Shown here: positions 51,946 to 60,533 of the stretch, one piece after another
How the letters are laid out: every line of letters begins with the position of its first letter
Numbering within the stretch: the stretch's first letter is position 1
NCBI RefSeq assembly: GCF_020099395.1
Contig: NZ_CP083590.1
Location: 4,340,001 to 4,404,000, forward strand
Source: Streptomyces mobaraensis
Lineage (GTDB): Bacteria > Actinomycetota > Actinomycetes > Streptomycetales > Streptomycetaceae
Length of the DNA: 64,000 nt
Direction of reading: 5' to 3'
Translations under genes and position numbers: made by a program
The notes under the pieces: generated by a model
The model's input: the letters and a program-made list of their open reading frames with translations, nothing else
Told to the model about the DNA's origin: nothing
Databases searched by the model: none

Positions 51946-52009
51946 GTCCGGAGTCGGCTGACTCACCGGGAGAACCGGGAGAGTCCACAGGAGAGAGAGG
52001 AGACCCGTC

Positions 52010-52642
52010 GTGACCACACCCCAGCCGCGGCTGCGCGCCGATGCCCAGCGCAACAGGGAGCGCATCATCGCCGCCGCCCGCGAAGTGCTGGTCGAGCACG
52101 GGGCCGAATTCTCCTTCGACAAAATCGCTCGACGCGTCGGGGTCGGCAATGCGACGCTGTACCGTCACTTCGCGGACCGCCGCGAGCTGATCCACCATGT
52201 CACCCTCTCGGTGATGGACCGCATCGCGGACCGCGCCGAGACAGCACGAGCCGAGGAGCCCGATGCTTTCCGTGCGCTGAGGCGGTTCGTTCACGCCGCG
52301 GCAGACGAACGGGTGGGCGCGCTGTGCCCGTTGCTCGACTCCGATGTGGATCACGGTCATCCGGATCTCGTCGAGGCGCGTGACCGGCTCGACCGGAACC
52401 TCCGGGAGTTGATGGCCGCCGCCCGCGCAGCGGGGCAGTTGCGTTCCGACATCGACGTCGGTGACCTCATGGTGGCGCTCACCCAGCTGACCAGACCGCT
52501 GCCGGGCAAGGGCTGTCTGGACTTCGACCGGTTCGTCCACCGGCACCTCCAGCTGTTCCTGGACGGCCTGATGACCCCGGCCCGTTCCGAACTGCCCGGT
52601 TCGGCGGCGACTCTCGACGAACTGCGCCACAACCGGCGGTAG
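52010..52642 (+). CDS. TetR-family regulator
   Basis: 210 aa from a GTG at 52010 preceded by GAGAGGAG. An N-terminal helix-turn-helix (RERIIAAAREVLVEHGAEFSFDKIARRVGVGNATLYRHFADRREL split over two helices) and an all-helical ligand domain rich in charged residues (DVDHGHPDLVEARDRLDRNLREL). It precedes an MFS drug:H+ antiporter gene on the same strand, 335 bp away; local repression of that pump is the usual arrangement. Confidence 0.92.
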   Translation: MTTPQPRLRADAQRNRERIIAAAREVLVEHGAEFSFDKIARRVGVGNATLYRHFADRRELIHHVTLSVMDRIADRAETARAEEPDAFRALRRFVHAAADERVGALCPLLDSDVDHGHPDLVEARDRLDRNLRELMAAARAAGQLRSDIDVGDLMVALTQLTRPLPGKGCLDFDRFVHRHLQLFLDGLMTPARSELPGSAATLDELRHNRR

Positions 52643-52977
52643 GTCCGGCCCCGTTGTCAGACCCACCTGCCATAGTCCGACCTGTACGTCCTTCGCACCG
52701 CCCGCCCTGACCTACCGTTCGACCCGCTCGACTCGACTCGACCTGCTCGACCCGTTCGACCGTTCGATCCGCTCGACCTGTTCGTCCCGTCCGACCCCAC
52801 CGGTTCCCCTCCTCCCACCCCGACGGTCCGCGTCCTTCGCGCCACCCGCTTCACCCTTCTTCGCCGGCCGTGCGGGGCGTGCCGGCCGTGTCGTGCACGT
52901 CACGTCACATCCGCCCCCGGCACTCCGTCATTCCATCGGTTCTCGTTCACCTCTCGCACCACTAGGCAGGCCCTTCC
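52643..52977. other. Intergenic region between tetR and MFS genes
   Basis: No gene. 52710-52800 is a degenerate 8-10-bp repeat of the type CTCGACCTG/TTCGACCCG, another repeat-expanded spacer. The MFS promoter should lie near 52880-52960; no clear -35/-10 boxes could be picked. Confidence 0.5.
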
Positions 52978-54495
52978 ATGCCCGACACCACCACCCCGGA
53001 TCCCCGGCGCTGGAAAGCGCTGATCTTCATCGCCCTGGCCCAGCTGATGGTCGTCCTCGACGCGACCATCGTGAACATCGCGCTGCCGTCCGCCCAGGCC
53101 GACCTCGGCATCTCGGACGGCAACCGGCAGTGGGTCATCACCGCCTACGCCCTCGCGTTCGGCGGACTGCTCCTCTTCGGCGGCCGAATAGCCGACCTGT
53201 GGGGCCGTAAGCAGACCTTCGTCACCGGCCTCATCGGTTTCGCCCTCGCCTCCGCGCTCGGTGGTGTGGCCGTCAACACCGGCATGCTGCTGGCCTCCCG
53301 CGCCCTCCAGGGCGTCTTCGGCGCGCTGCTCGCGCCGTCGGCGCTGTCGCTGCTCGCCGTCAGCTTCACCGAGGCGAAGGAGCGCGCCAAGGCGTTCGGC
53401 ATCTTCGGCGCTATCGCCGGTGGCGGCGGTGCCGTCGGTCTGCTGCTCGGCGGCGTGTTCACCGAATACCTCAACTGGCGCTGGACGTTCTTCGTGAACA
53501 TCCCCTTCGCCGCCGTGGCCGCCGCCGGTGCCATCGCCGTCATCCACGAGCCCGAGGGCAGCCGCAACCCGTCGAAGCTCGACATCCCCGGCGTCATCCT
53601 GGCCACCCTCGGCCTGGTCTCGCTGGTGTACGGCTTCACCCGCGCCGAGTCCGACGGCTGGACCGCCGGTCTGACGCTCACCCTGTTCGCCGCCGCGGTG
53701 GTCCTGCTGGTGTCGTTCGTCGTCGTCGAGGGCAAGGTCAAGTCGCCGCTGCTGCCGCTGCGCGTCGTCGCGAACCGCAACCGCGGCGGCGTCTACGGCG
53801 CCCTCGGTCTGGCCTCGATCGGCATGTTCGGCCTGTTCCTCTTCTTGGTCTTCTACCTCCAGGGCATCAAGGGGTACAGCCCGATCACCAACGGTCTGGC
53901 CTTCCTCCCGATGATCGCCACAATGATCACCGGCTCGACGCAGATCGGCGCCCGGCTGATGACCCGGGTCCCGGCCCGCTGGCTGATGGGCCCCGGCTTC
54001 CTGACCGCCGCCCTCGGCATGGCGTGGCTGACGCGGATCGACACCGACACCTCGTACGTGACGGGCATCCTGCCGGGCCTGCTGCTGATGGGCATCGGCA
54101 TGGGCACGGCGTTCATGCCGGCCATGAGCCTCGCCACGCACGGCGTCCAGGCCCGTGACGCCGGTGTCGCCTCCGCGATGGTCAACACCTCGCAGCAGGT
54201 CGGCGGCGCGATCGGCACCGCCCTGCTCAACACCCTGGCCAACAGCGCCAAGGACGACTACGTAGCGTCCCACCGGGCGGGTGCCACGACCAAGGAGGCC
54301 ATCCAGGTGCTGGGCATCAAGGCGACGGTGCACAGCTTCCAGGTCGGCATCGCCTGGGCCACCGGCATCCTGACCCTGGCCGCCCTGGTGGCCGTGGTCT
54401 TCGTCAACGCCGGCCGTCCGAACGCCGCGGCCACGGCGGGCGCGAGCGACGCGGAAGGCGCCGTCGAGGACGCCGTCCCGGTGATGGCCCACTGA
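52978..54495 (+). CDS. MFS drug efflux transporter (DHA2 family, 14 TM)
   Basis: 505 aa with 14 hydrophobic segments. DHA2 hallmarks: LAQLMVVLDATIVNIALP in TM1 (motif D1), GRIADLWGRKQ (motif A) and the antiporter motif C region around GAIAGGGGAVGLLLGG. Likely a proton-driven exporter of toxic compounds. AGGCAGG precedes the ATG at 52978. It is followed by a strong terminator shared with the convergent MarR gene. The upstream TetR gene is the probable repressor. Confidence 0.93.
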   Translation: MPDTTTPDPRRWKALIFIALAQLMVVLDATIVNIALPSAQADLGISDGNRQWVITAYALAFGGLLLFGGRIADLWGRKQTFVTGLIGFALASALGGVAVNTGMLLASRALQGVFGALLAPSALSLLAVSFTEAKERAKAFGIFGAIAGGGGAVGLLLGGVFTEYLNWRWTFFVNIPFAAVAAAGAIAVIHEPEGSRNPSKLDIPGVILATLGLVSLVYGFTRAESDGWTAGLTLTLFAAAVVLLVSFVVVEGKVKSPLLPLRVVANRNRGGVYGALGLASIGMFGLFLFLVFYLQGIKGYSPITNGLAFLPMIATMITGSTQIGARLMTRVPARWLMGPGFLTAALGMAWLTRIDTDTSYVTGILPGLLLMGIGMGTAFMPAMSLATHGVQARDAGVASAMVNTSQQVGGAIGTALLNTLANSAKDDYVASHRAGATTKEAIQVLGIKATVHSFQVGIAWATGILTLAALVAVVFVNAGRPNAAATAGASDAEGAVEDAVPVMAH

Positions 54496-54573
54496 GGCCG
54501 TAGGTCCCACCGGGGGCCGCGCCGCCCGGCGGCCGCGGCCCCCGAGCGGGCGCGGGGCTGAACGAGGCCCGAT

Positions 54574-54613
54574 GCGAAGCCCCCGCACGGAGCGATCCGT
54601 GCGGGGGCTTCGC
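54574..54613. terminator. Bidirectional terminator between MFS and MarR genes
   Basis: Perfect 18-bp stem GCGAAGCCCCCGCACGGA / TCCGTGCGGGGGCTTCGC with loop GCGA, placed 79 bp after the MFS stop and 31 bp before the MarR stop. Confidence 0.88.
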
Positions 54614-54643
54614 CGTCCCCGGAAGACGCGCCGGCGTCCCGGC

Positions 54644-55150
54644 TCAGCGCAGCCAGGGCAGGTCCGCGCCGGCCGGCTGGAGGCCGCTGGCGATGGTCGC
54701 GCAGATCTCGCCCAGCTCGGTGACCTGCTCGGGCGTGAGCCGGTCGAAGATCGCGGCCCGTACCGCGGCGACATGGCCGGGCGCCGTCCTGCGCAGCACC
54801 TCGAACCCCTCGTCCGTGAGCACCGCCACCTGCCCGCGCCGGTCGGACGGGCAGTCCTCGCGCCGCATCCAGCCGTTCTTCTCCAGGCGCGCCACGGCGT
54901 GCGACAGCCGGGACCGGGTGATCTTGACCTGCTGGGCCAGTTCGGTCATCCGCATCCGGCGGCGGGGGGCCTCGGAGAGCTGGACGAGCAGCGCGTAGTA
55001 GATGTGCGGCATCCCCGCGTCACGCTGGAGCTGACGGTCGAGATGGTCCTCCAGGAGCGTGGTGGCGTGCAGGTACGCCTGCCAGGTCGCCTGCTCCTCG
55101 GCGGAGAGCCAGCGGGGCTCCGCCGGGTCCGTTGCGGGTTCTTTCCTCAT
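54644..55150 (-). CDS. MarR-family regulator
   Basis: 168 aa from the ATG at 55150; the open frame extends upstream to 55303 but that part would translate the operator region. The winged helix is clear: LAQQVKITRSRLSHAVARLEKNGWMRREDCPSDRRGQ (recognition helix plus wing), framed by dimerisation helices. It is divergent from the dioxygenase gene with a 139-bp gap holding a dyad at 55245-55260, so it probably represses that gene and itself. Confidence 0.91.
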   Translation of the reverse strand: MRKEPATDPAEPRWLSAEEQATWQAYLHATTLLEDHLDRQLQRDAGMPHIYYALLVQLSEAPRRRMRMTELAQQVKITRSRLSHAVARLEKNGWMRREDCPSDRRGQVAVLTDEGFEVLRRTAPGHVAAVRAAIFDRLTPEQVTELGEICATIASGLQPAGADLPWLR

Positions 55151-55244
55151 GACATCCACTGTTCCACTCGTCGGCCGGCCGGCCGTTCGGCCCCTCGGGG
55201 ATTCTTGAAGTCTAAATAAAGTCGTTCTAAAGTGATGCTGTAGA

Positions 55245-55260
55245 GCTTGAAAGTTCAAGC
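55245..55260. promoter_or_regulatory. MarR operator candidate
   Basis: Inverted repeat GCTTGAA-AG-TTCAAGC, the TTGAA…TTCAA form typical for MarR proteins, 30 bp before the dioxygenase start. The surrounding 55200-55260 stretch is AT-richer than the neighbourhood, as expected for a promoter. Confidence 0.75.
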
Positions 55261-55289
55261 AAATCGACCGAGCGAGCTCAGGAGCGACC

Positions 55290-56102
55290 GTGCAGGACGA
55301 CACCTCGGACCCCCGCCCCGCACCCGTCCCGGTCCCCGGACGGATGCCGGCCCTCTACCTCTCCCACGGCGCCCCGCCGCTCGCCGACGACGCGCTGTGG
55401 CCCGGCCAGCTCGCCGCCTGGTCGGCCGAGCTGCCACGGCCCCGCGCGATCCTCATGGTCTCGGCGCACTGGGAGGAGGCGCCGCTCGCGCTCGGCGCGA
55501 CCCGGACCGTCCCGCTCGTCTACGACTTCTGGGGCTTCCCGGAGCACTACTACCGCGTGCGGTACGCCGCCCCGGGCGCCCCCGGCCTGGCGGAACGGGT
55601 CCGCTCCACGCTGCGCGGCGCCGGCCTGCCCGTCCAGGACATGCCGGAACGCGGGCTGGACCACGGCGCGTACGTGCCGCTGGTCGAGATGTACCCGGAC
55701 GCCGACATTCCGGTGCTCCAGATGTCGATGCCCTCGCTCGACCCGGTGCGCCTCATGGAGATCGGACGCCGGCTCGCCCCCCTGCGCGACGAGGGCGTGC
55801 TGATCATCGGCAGCGGCTTCTTCACCCACAACCTGGCCGCCCTGCGGCACCAGGGCGGCACCCCCGCCTGGTCCGCCGAGTTCGACCACTGGGGACGGGA
55901 GGCGCTGGAGGCACAGGACGTCGACGCCCTGCTGGACTTCACGCACACGTCGCCCGCCGCGCACCTGGCGCATCCGCGCACGGAGCACTTCGCGCCGCTC
56001 TTCGTCACGTTGGGTGCGGCCGAGGGGCAACTCGGCAGCCAGCGCAGTGTGATCGACGGGTTCTGGCTGGGACTGGCCAAGCGGTCGGTGCAGTTCGGCT
56101 GA
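55290..56102 (+). CDS. Class III extradiol dioxygenase (LigB/YgiD-DODA family)
   Basis: 270 aa from a GTG at 55290 with AGGAG upstream. Family blocks: ALYLSHGAPP with the first metal His, MVSAHWEEAP with the second, RGLDHGAYVPLVEMYPDADIPVLQMSM, and GSGFFTHNL. It is close to plant DODA and bacterial YgiD proteins, which open catechol rings with non-heme iron or zinc. Physiological substrates are mostly unknown. It is controlled, by position, by the divergent MarR protein. Confidence 0.92.
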   Translation: MQDDTSDPRPAPVPVPGRMPALYLSHGAPPLADDALWPGQLAAWSAELPRPRAILMVSAHWEEAPLALGATRTVPLVYDFWGFPEHYYRVRYAAPGAPGLAERVRSTLRGAGLPVQDMPERGLDHGAYVPLVEMYPDADIPVLQMSMPSLDPVRLMEIGRRLAPLRDEGVLIIGSGFFTHNLAALRHQGGTPAWSAEFDHWGREALEAQDVDALLDFTHTSPAAHLAHPRTEHFAPLFVTLGAAEGQLGSQRSVIDGFWLGLAKRSVQFG

Positions 56103-56131
56103 CGGCCCTCCGGTGGCCGCGAGGCGCGCCC

Positions 56132-57220
56132 TCACGCGCCCGGCGGCGTGATCAGCTCGACGGCGCGGACCGTGGCGGCCAGCGCCCCCGGCGCCGCCTC
56201 CGGGGCGGCCACGACGACGTCCAGCGCCGTGTCCGTGAACTTGATCGTGTGCTCGTCGCCGTGCTCCGCCGCCCGGGCGAACGCCTCGTCGGCCGTGGGG
56301 GGCGTCCCGGTGACCGGCTCCAGCGGCCCCGGCGCGGGGTACGCGGCCGTCACCGACGCGCTCGTCTCCCAGGCCGCGAGGAAACTGGGCACCCAGAGCT
56401 CGCGGGGGAGCGCGGGGAGGGTGCGCAGGACGGCGTTGGGCGCGGTCGCCGCGTGGACGAGCATCACCGGCGAACCGTGGGCCCGCTCGCCGTAGCGCAG
56501 CACCGTCTCCCGGACCAGCTCCGCCAGCATCCCGGGCACCTCGTCGGGACCGGTGGGCGGGCGCACCGCGTTCGCGGCGGAGGGCCAGCCGGGGGTCTCC
56601 GGCAGCCGCGCGAAGCGGCGGCGGATGCCGGGTGGCGGGTCCGCGATGCCCGGCACACCCGCCAGCGCGGCCCCGATGCCGGCCGTCCCCGACGGCGTCA
56701 CCGGCGCGGCGAGCGGCTGGTGGCGGGCGGCCCAGTAGCCGAGCGCGTGCCCCAGCTCGGCCAGCCGCGGCGCGGTCTCACCGCCGCCACCGTCGCCGTC
56801 CTCGGCGCCGTCCAGGAGCGCGCGGACGGCGTGACCGGTGCGGATGACGGGATGCGTCGAACCGCCCGTGATGCCGGGCAGCAGCCGCGGCCACCACTCG
56901 ACGAGCACCTCCCGCCACGGCCGTTCGGCCAGGACGCGGGTGAAGTGGTCGATCCAGTCCCCGAGCCGGGCGGGGTCGCCGAGCGCCGCGCGCCACGACG
57001 CGTCGTCCGCCCCGTCGATCCGGACGCCGGTGCGGCCCGGCATGTCCTCCAGCTTGTGCCGGTACCCGTCGAGCCAGCGGTGGACGAGCGGCGCGTGCCC
57101 GTGCCGGACCAGCGCCTCGACGGTCATGGGGGCGTGGTTGGTGAGCCAGCCCTCGAACTCCGGGCCCTTGGCGTGGAGTCGTTCGAGGGCCTCGTCGAAT
57201 GTTCCGGTGGTGTCGGTCAT
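56132..57220 (-). CDS. Questin oxidase-like protein (DUF4243 family)
   Basis: 362 aa. It carries the family landmarks NHAPMTVEALVRHGH near the N-terminus, WWPRLLPGITGGSTHPVIRTGHAVRAL in the middle, and HAATAPNAVL … TIKFTDTALDV towards the C-terminus with multiple conserved His. Fungal relatives (GedK, AflY) carry out Baeyer-Villiger-type ring opening of anthraquinones without a classic flavin site. The bacterial role is not known. Convergent with the dioxygenase gene; a shared pathway in aromatic breakdown is possible but unproven. Confidence 0.85.
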   Translation of the reverse strand: MTDTTGTFDEALERLHAKGPEFEGWLTNHAPMTVEALVRHGHAPLVHRWLDGYRHKLEDMPGRTGVRIDGADDASWRAALGDPARLGDWIDHFTRVLAERPWREVLVEWWPRLLPGITGGSTHPVIRTGHAVRALLDGAEDGDGGGGETAPRLAELGHALGYWAARHQPLAAPVTPSGTAGIGAALAGVPGIADPPPGIRRRFARLPETPGWPSAANAVRPPTGPDEVPGMLAELVRETVLRYGERAHGSPVMLVHAATAPNAVLRTLPALPRELWVPSFLAAWETSASVTAAYPAPGPLEPVTGTPPTADEAFARAAEHGDEHTIKFTDTALDVVVAAPEAAPGALAATVRAVELITPPGA

Positions 57221-57337
57221 GACGCCACGCTAAGCCTCTCCCGTCACACGGGAAACGGTCTGCGGACGTACACCTCCGGACTTCGGCCGCCCTCGCAAGC
57301 CGTCCGAATGAGCCCTGCTGGAGCGGGAGTTGATGTA

Positions 57338-57805
57338 CTACCGGCGGACGTGGCGCTCGTTCCAGTGGAACAGGTTGTACGACGCCAGCCCGACCAGGAC
57401 GGCGAAGCCGAGCCCGATGCCGAGCGAGCGCAGCCAGGACCCGCCGGCCACGCTGTGCAGGAAGCCGAGGGTGATGCCGGTGAGCGCGCCGTACGCCGCC
57501 GCGCGCACCTCGGTGATCATCGCGTTGCGGTCGCGCACCAGCAGGTAGCCGACGCCGGTCGCGACCGCCGCGGTGACCAGGCCCAGCAGCCAGCCGCCCA
57601 GCTCGGAGAAGCCGTTCTCGTGCGCGAGGAACACGGTGTACAGGAAGAGGACGAACCCCAGGCCGACGGGGACGGCCCAGACGGGACGGCTCCGGTCGGG
57701 GACCGGACCCGCCCGCGTCCCGCGCACCGGGAGACGGGCGCCCCTGGGCACCGGACCGGGGCCCTCCGGGGTGTGGTGGGAAGGCAGGATCGCGTGCGCC
57801 GGCAT
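57338..57805 (-). CDS. Small membrane protein, three to four TM segments
   Basis: 155 aa from the ATG at 57805 with GAGGAG seven bases upstream. About 40 Pro/Arg-rich residues precede three or four helices (WAVPVGLGFVLFLYTVFLA, GGWLLGLVTAAVATGVGYLLV, AYGALTGITLGFLHSVAG, GLGFAVLVGLASYNLFHWNERHVRR). No family function is known to me. It is a single gene, transcribed away from hrdD. Confidence 0.78.
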   Translation of the reverse strand: MPAHAILPSHHTPEGPGPVPRGARLPVRGTRAGPVPDRSRPVWAVPVGLGFVLFLYTVFLAHENGFSELGGWLLGLVTAAVATGVGYLLVRDRNAMITEVRAAAYGALTGITLGFLHSVAGGSWLRSLGIGLGFAVLVGLASYNLFHWNERHVRR

Positions 57806-58271
57806 GGCAGGGCTCCTCTCGTCCGTCCGGGGAACCGGTCGCGTCCGTCCGGGGGAACCGGCCCCTGAGAACCAGCGCACACCCGCGCCCGCGCGGCGGC
57901 AAGTGGATCAGTGAGACGATGCGTTCCTCTGCGTCTGCTCGCCCGCGCGATCGGGCCCGAGGGCGCCCGCACTCTGTCACGTCCCCGCCTCGCGCGGCCG
58001 CGCAACCGTCTGGCGGCGCAGGCCGTCCTTCGAGGTGGGGGAGGCGCCCCGAGGTACCGGGGCGGCGTTCTTCCGAGGCCGCGGGGAAGGCGTCAAGGGT
58101 GACGGCCGTCTCAGCGGGCGCGAGGGGCGCGGTGCGGGCGAGGGTCCCACCGGTCGTCCTCCGGCCGTTCGCACCCGCCCTGACCAGGACGTCCGTTGGC
58201 CCGTCCGGCATGCGTGCCCGCGTGTGGCGGGACAGGGTACTGCATGATCGTAAAAAAGAAGACGCCTCCTG
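57806..58271. other. Intergenic region upstream of hrdD
   Basis: No gene is supported on either strand. It contains the divergent promoter of the small membrane protein and the 5' part of the hrdD promoter region. The SigR-type promoter follows at 58272; just before it is an unusually A-rich GTAAAAAAGAAG tract at about 58250-58262. Confidence 0.5.
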
Positions 58272-58297
58272 GGAATTCTGTCCGGTTTCCAGTCGTT
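58272..58297 (+). promoter_or_regulatory. SigR-type promoter of hrdD
   Basis: GGAAT at 58272-58276 and GTT at 58295-58297 with an 18-bp spacer match the SigR consensus GGAAT-N18/19-GTT. It lies 73 bp before the start codon. hrdD of S. coelicolor is an established SigR target, so disulfide-stress control is expected here. Confidence 0.82.
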
Positions 58298-58370
58298 CTT
58301 TCCTTCGGACGGGTTCGCTGAGTGCGAGCCCCCCACCATCCCGCGACCGTCTCATCGCAAGGGAGTACGC

Positions 58371-59369
58371 ATGGCAACCCGTGCCGTCGCCCGTCGTCAG
58401 CCCGCAGCCAAGGGCGCCGACGAGGCAAGCAGTGTTCGCGCCTCGAGCGGGGAGATCGCCGATCGCGACCTGGTCGGCATGTACCTGGACGAGATCGCGC
58501 GGACGCCCCTGCTCGACGCCGCGAAGGAGGTCGAGCTGTCGCAGGCCATCGAGGCGGGCGTGTACGCCCGGCAGATCCTGGACGGCCTGGAGTCCGGCGA
58601 GGCGGGGGGCGCCTCGCGCGAGGAGCTGGAGGCGATAGCCGACGAGGGCGCCCGCGCCAAGGACGTCTTCATCAAGTCGAACCTGCGGCTCGTGGTCGCC
58701 GTGGCCCGCCGGTACCCGCGCAGCGGGCTGCCGCTGCTCGACCTGATCCAGGAGGGCAACGCCGGCCTGGTCCGCGCGGTGGAGAAGTTCGACTACACCA
58801 AGGGATTCAAGTTCTCCACGTACGCGACGTGGTGGATTCGCCAGGCGATCACCCGCTCGATCGCCGACCAGTCGCGCACCATCCGGCTCCCCGTCCACCT
58901 CGTCGAGGAGCTGGGCCGCATCCGCCGGGTGCAGCGCGAGTTCAACCGGGAGAACGGCCGCGACCCCGAGCACGCCGAGATCGCCGCGGAGCTGGGCACC
59001 ACGCCCGAGCGCGTCGGCGATGTCCTGGACTGGGCCCGGGACCCGGTCAGCCTGAACATGTCGGTGGACGACGAGGGCGAGACCCAGTTCGGCGACCTGC
59101 TGGAGGACACCTCCGCCGTTTCGCCGGAGCAGTCGGTCATCGCGCTGCTGCGCAGCGAGGAACTGGAGACCCTCATCGGCCGGCTCGACCACCGGACCGC
59201 GTCGATCATCAAGGCGCGCTACGGGATCGAGGACGGGCGGGAGCGCACGCTGACCGAGGTCGGCAAGCAGCATGGGCTCACCCGGGAGCGGATCCGGCAG
59301 ATCGAGAAGCACGCGCTTCTGGAGCTGAAGAAGATGGCTCACGACACCGGGTTCGACGCGGCGGCCTAA
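58371..59369 (+). CDS. hrdD: Principal-like sigma factor HrdD
   Basis: 332 aa from the ATG at 58371 with AAGGGAG six bases upstream. A group 2 sigma-70 factor: region 1.2 (DRDLVGMYLDEIARTPLL), region 2 (NLRLVVAVARRYPRSGLPLLDLIQEGN, FDYTKGFKFSTYATWWIRQAITR), region 3 (RLPVHLVEELGRIRRVQREFNRE) and region 4 (RTLTEVGKQHGLTRERIRQIEKHALLELKK). The N-terminus MATRAVARRQ and overall length are those of HrdD, a non-essential paralogue of HrdB. It has a SigR-type promoter upstream and a strong terminator downstream. Confidence 0.92.
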   Translation: MATRAVARRQPAAKGADEASSVRASSGEIADRDLVGMYLDEIARTPLLDAAKEVELSQAIEAGVYARQILDGLESGEAGGASREELEAIADEGARAKDVFIKSNLRLVVAVARRYPRSGLPLLDLIQEGNAGLVRAVEKFDYTKGFKFSTYATWWIRQAITRSIADQSRTIRLPVHLVEELGRIRRVQREFNRENGRDPEHAEIAAELGTTPERVGDVLDWARDPVSLNMSVDDEGETQFGDLLEDTSAVSPEQSVIALLRSEELETLIGRLDHRTASIIKARYGIEDGRERTLTEVGKQHGLTRERIRQIEKHALLELKKMAHDTGFDAAA

Positions 59370-59390
59370 AAGGGCATATCCTTATAGATC

Positions 59391-59425
59391 GGACCCCGGC
59401 GCCTCCCCCCCCTGCGCCGGGGTCC
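59391..59425 (+). terminator. hrdD terminator
   Basis: Perfect 12-bp stem GGACCCCGGCGC / GCGCCGGGGTCC, loop of 11 nt, followed by the T-rich TTCTCTTT, 22 bp after the hrdD stop. Confidence 0.88.
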
Positions 59426-59466
59426 TTCTCTTTCCCCGGGCCCCGGGCCCCGGCTCCCGGCCCCCG

Positions 59467-60441
59467 TTACTCCCCGGCCGGGCCGCCCGCCGCCCGCGTG
59501 ATCCGCTCCCCGAGCAGCCGTGTGCACGCGATCAGCTTCTCCGGCTCGTGCACCTCGAACTCGCAGCCGAGCATCGCCAGGTGGATGGCCACCCACTCGA
59601 CGGAGTCGGCGCACTCCGTGTCCAGCCGGCAGGTCCCGTCGTCGACCGGCTGGGGCGCTCCCATCCAGTGCGGCAGCCGGCCCGCCACGGCCGACACGGG
59701 CGCGTGCAGCGTCACGACCATCCGCAGCTCCGGCTGCCGCCGGGTCGTGGGGCCGCTGACGAACTCCGCCGCGTTCTCCGCCGGCAGTTCGCGCGGCTCG
59801 AAGCGCGCGCCCGTCGGGAAGGGGTCGCTGACCCGGTCCACCCGGAAGGTGCGCCAGTCCTCGCGGTCGTTGTCGTAGGCGACCAGGTACCAGCGGCGGC
59901 CGGTGCTCACCAGCCGGTTCGGCTCCACCAGCCGCTTGGTCTCCACACCCTCGGCGGTGCGGTACGAGAACCGCAGCCGCTCGTTGCCGGTCGTGGCGGC
60001 GGCCATGACGGTGAGCGTCCGCGGGTCGACCGTCGCGCCGTCGCCCCAGGTGAGCGGCACGGTGGCGGCCTGGAGGGCGGTCACCCGGTGGCGGAGCCGG
60101 GACGGCAGCACCTGTTCGAGCTTGGCGAGCGCCCGTACGGACGCCTCCTCGATGCCCTCGACGGCGTGCCCGGCCCCGGCCCGCAGGCCCACCGCGATGG
60201 CCACCGCCTCCTCGTCGTCCAGGACCAGCGGCGGCATCGCCGCCCCGGCGGCCAGCCGGTACCCACCGACGGCTCCCATCGTTGCCTGTACGGGGTAGCC
60301 GAGGTCGCGCAGCCGCTCGATGTCCCGACGGATCGTCCGCGGGCTCACACCGAGCCGCTCGGCGAGTTCGCTGCCCGGCCATTCGCGTGGGGTCTGCAGA
60401 AGGGAGAGCAGATTCAGAAGCCGTACGGGTGTGTCGGTCAT
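59467..60441 (-). CDS. WYL-domain transcriptional regulator
   Basis: 324 aa. An N-terminal DeoR/HTH_11-type winged helix (LLNLLSLLQTPREWPGSELAERLGVSPRTIRRDIERL) leads into a WYL domain (RLRFSYRTAEGVETKRLVEPNRLVSTGRRWYLVAYDND, the RRWYLVAYD part being the WYL core) and a WCX C-terminal region. WYL proteins respond to nucleic-acid or small-molecule ligands. It is divergent from an MFS gene with a 92-bp gap that contains the dyad CTAGGAC…GTCCTAG (60461-60493), a likely shared operator. Confidence 0.92.
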   Translation of the reverse strand: MTDTPVRLLNLLSLLQTPREWPGSELAERLGVSPRTIRRDIERLRDLGYPVQATMGAVGGYRLAAGAAMPPLVLDDEEAVAIAVGLRAGAGHAVEGIEEASVRALAKLEQVLPSRLRHRVTALQAATVPLTWGDGATVDPRTLTVMAAATTGNERLRFSYRTAEGVETKRLVEPNRLVSTGRRWYLVAYDNDREDWRTFRVDRVSDPFPTGARFEPRELPAENAAEFVSGPTTRRQPELRMVVTLHAPVSAVAGRLPHWMGAPQPVDDGTCRLDTECADSVEWVAIHLAMLGCEFEVHEPEKLIACTRLLGERITRAAGGPAGE

Positions 60442-60533
60442 AACGCCAGCGTGGCAGGCATCTAGGACACAGCTTGACCTAGACGGGTCCTAGCGTGGGA
60501 CACCCCGGAAGACGAAGTGGAAGGCAATACCCC

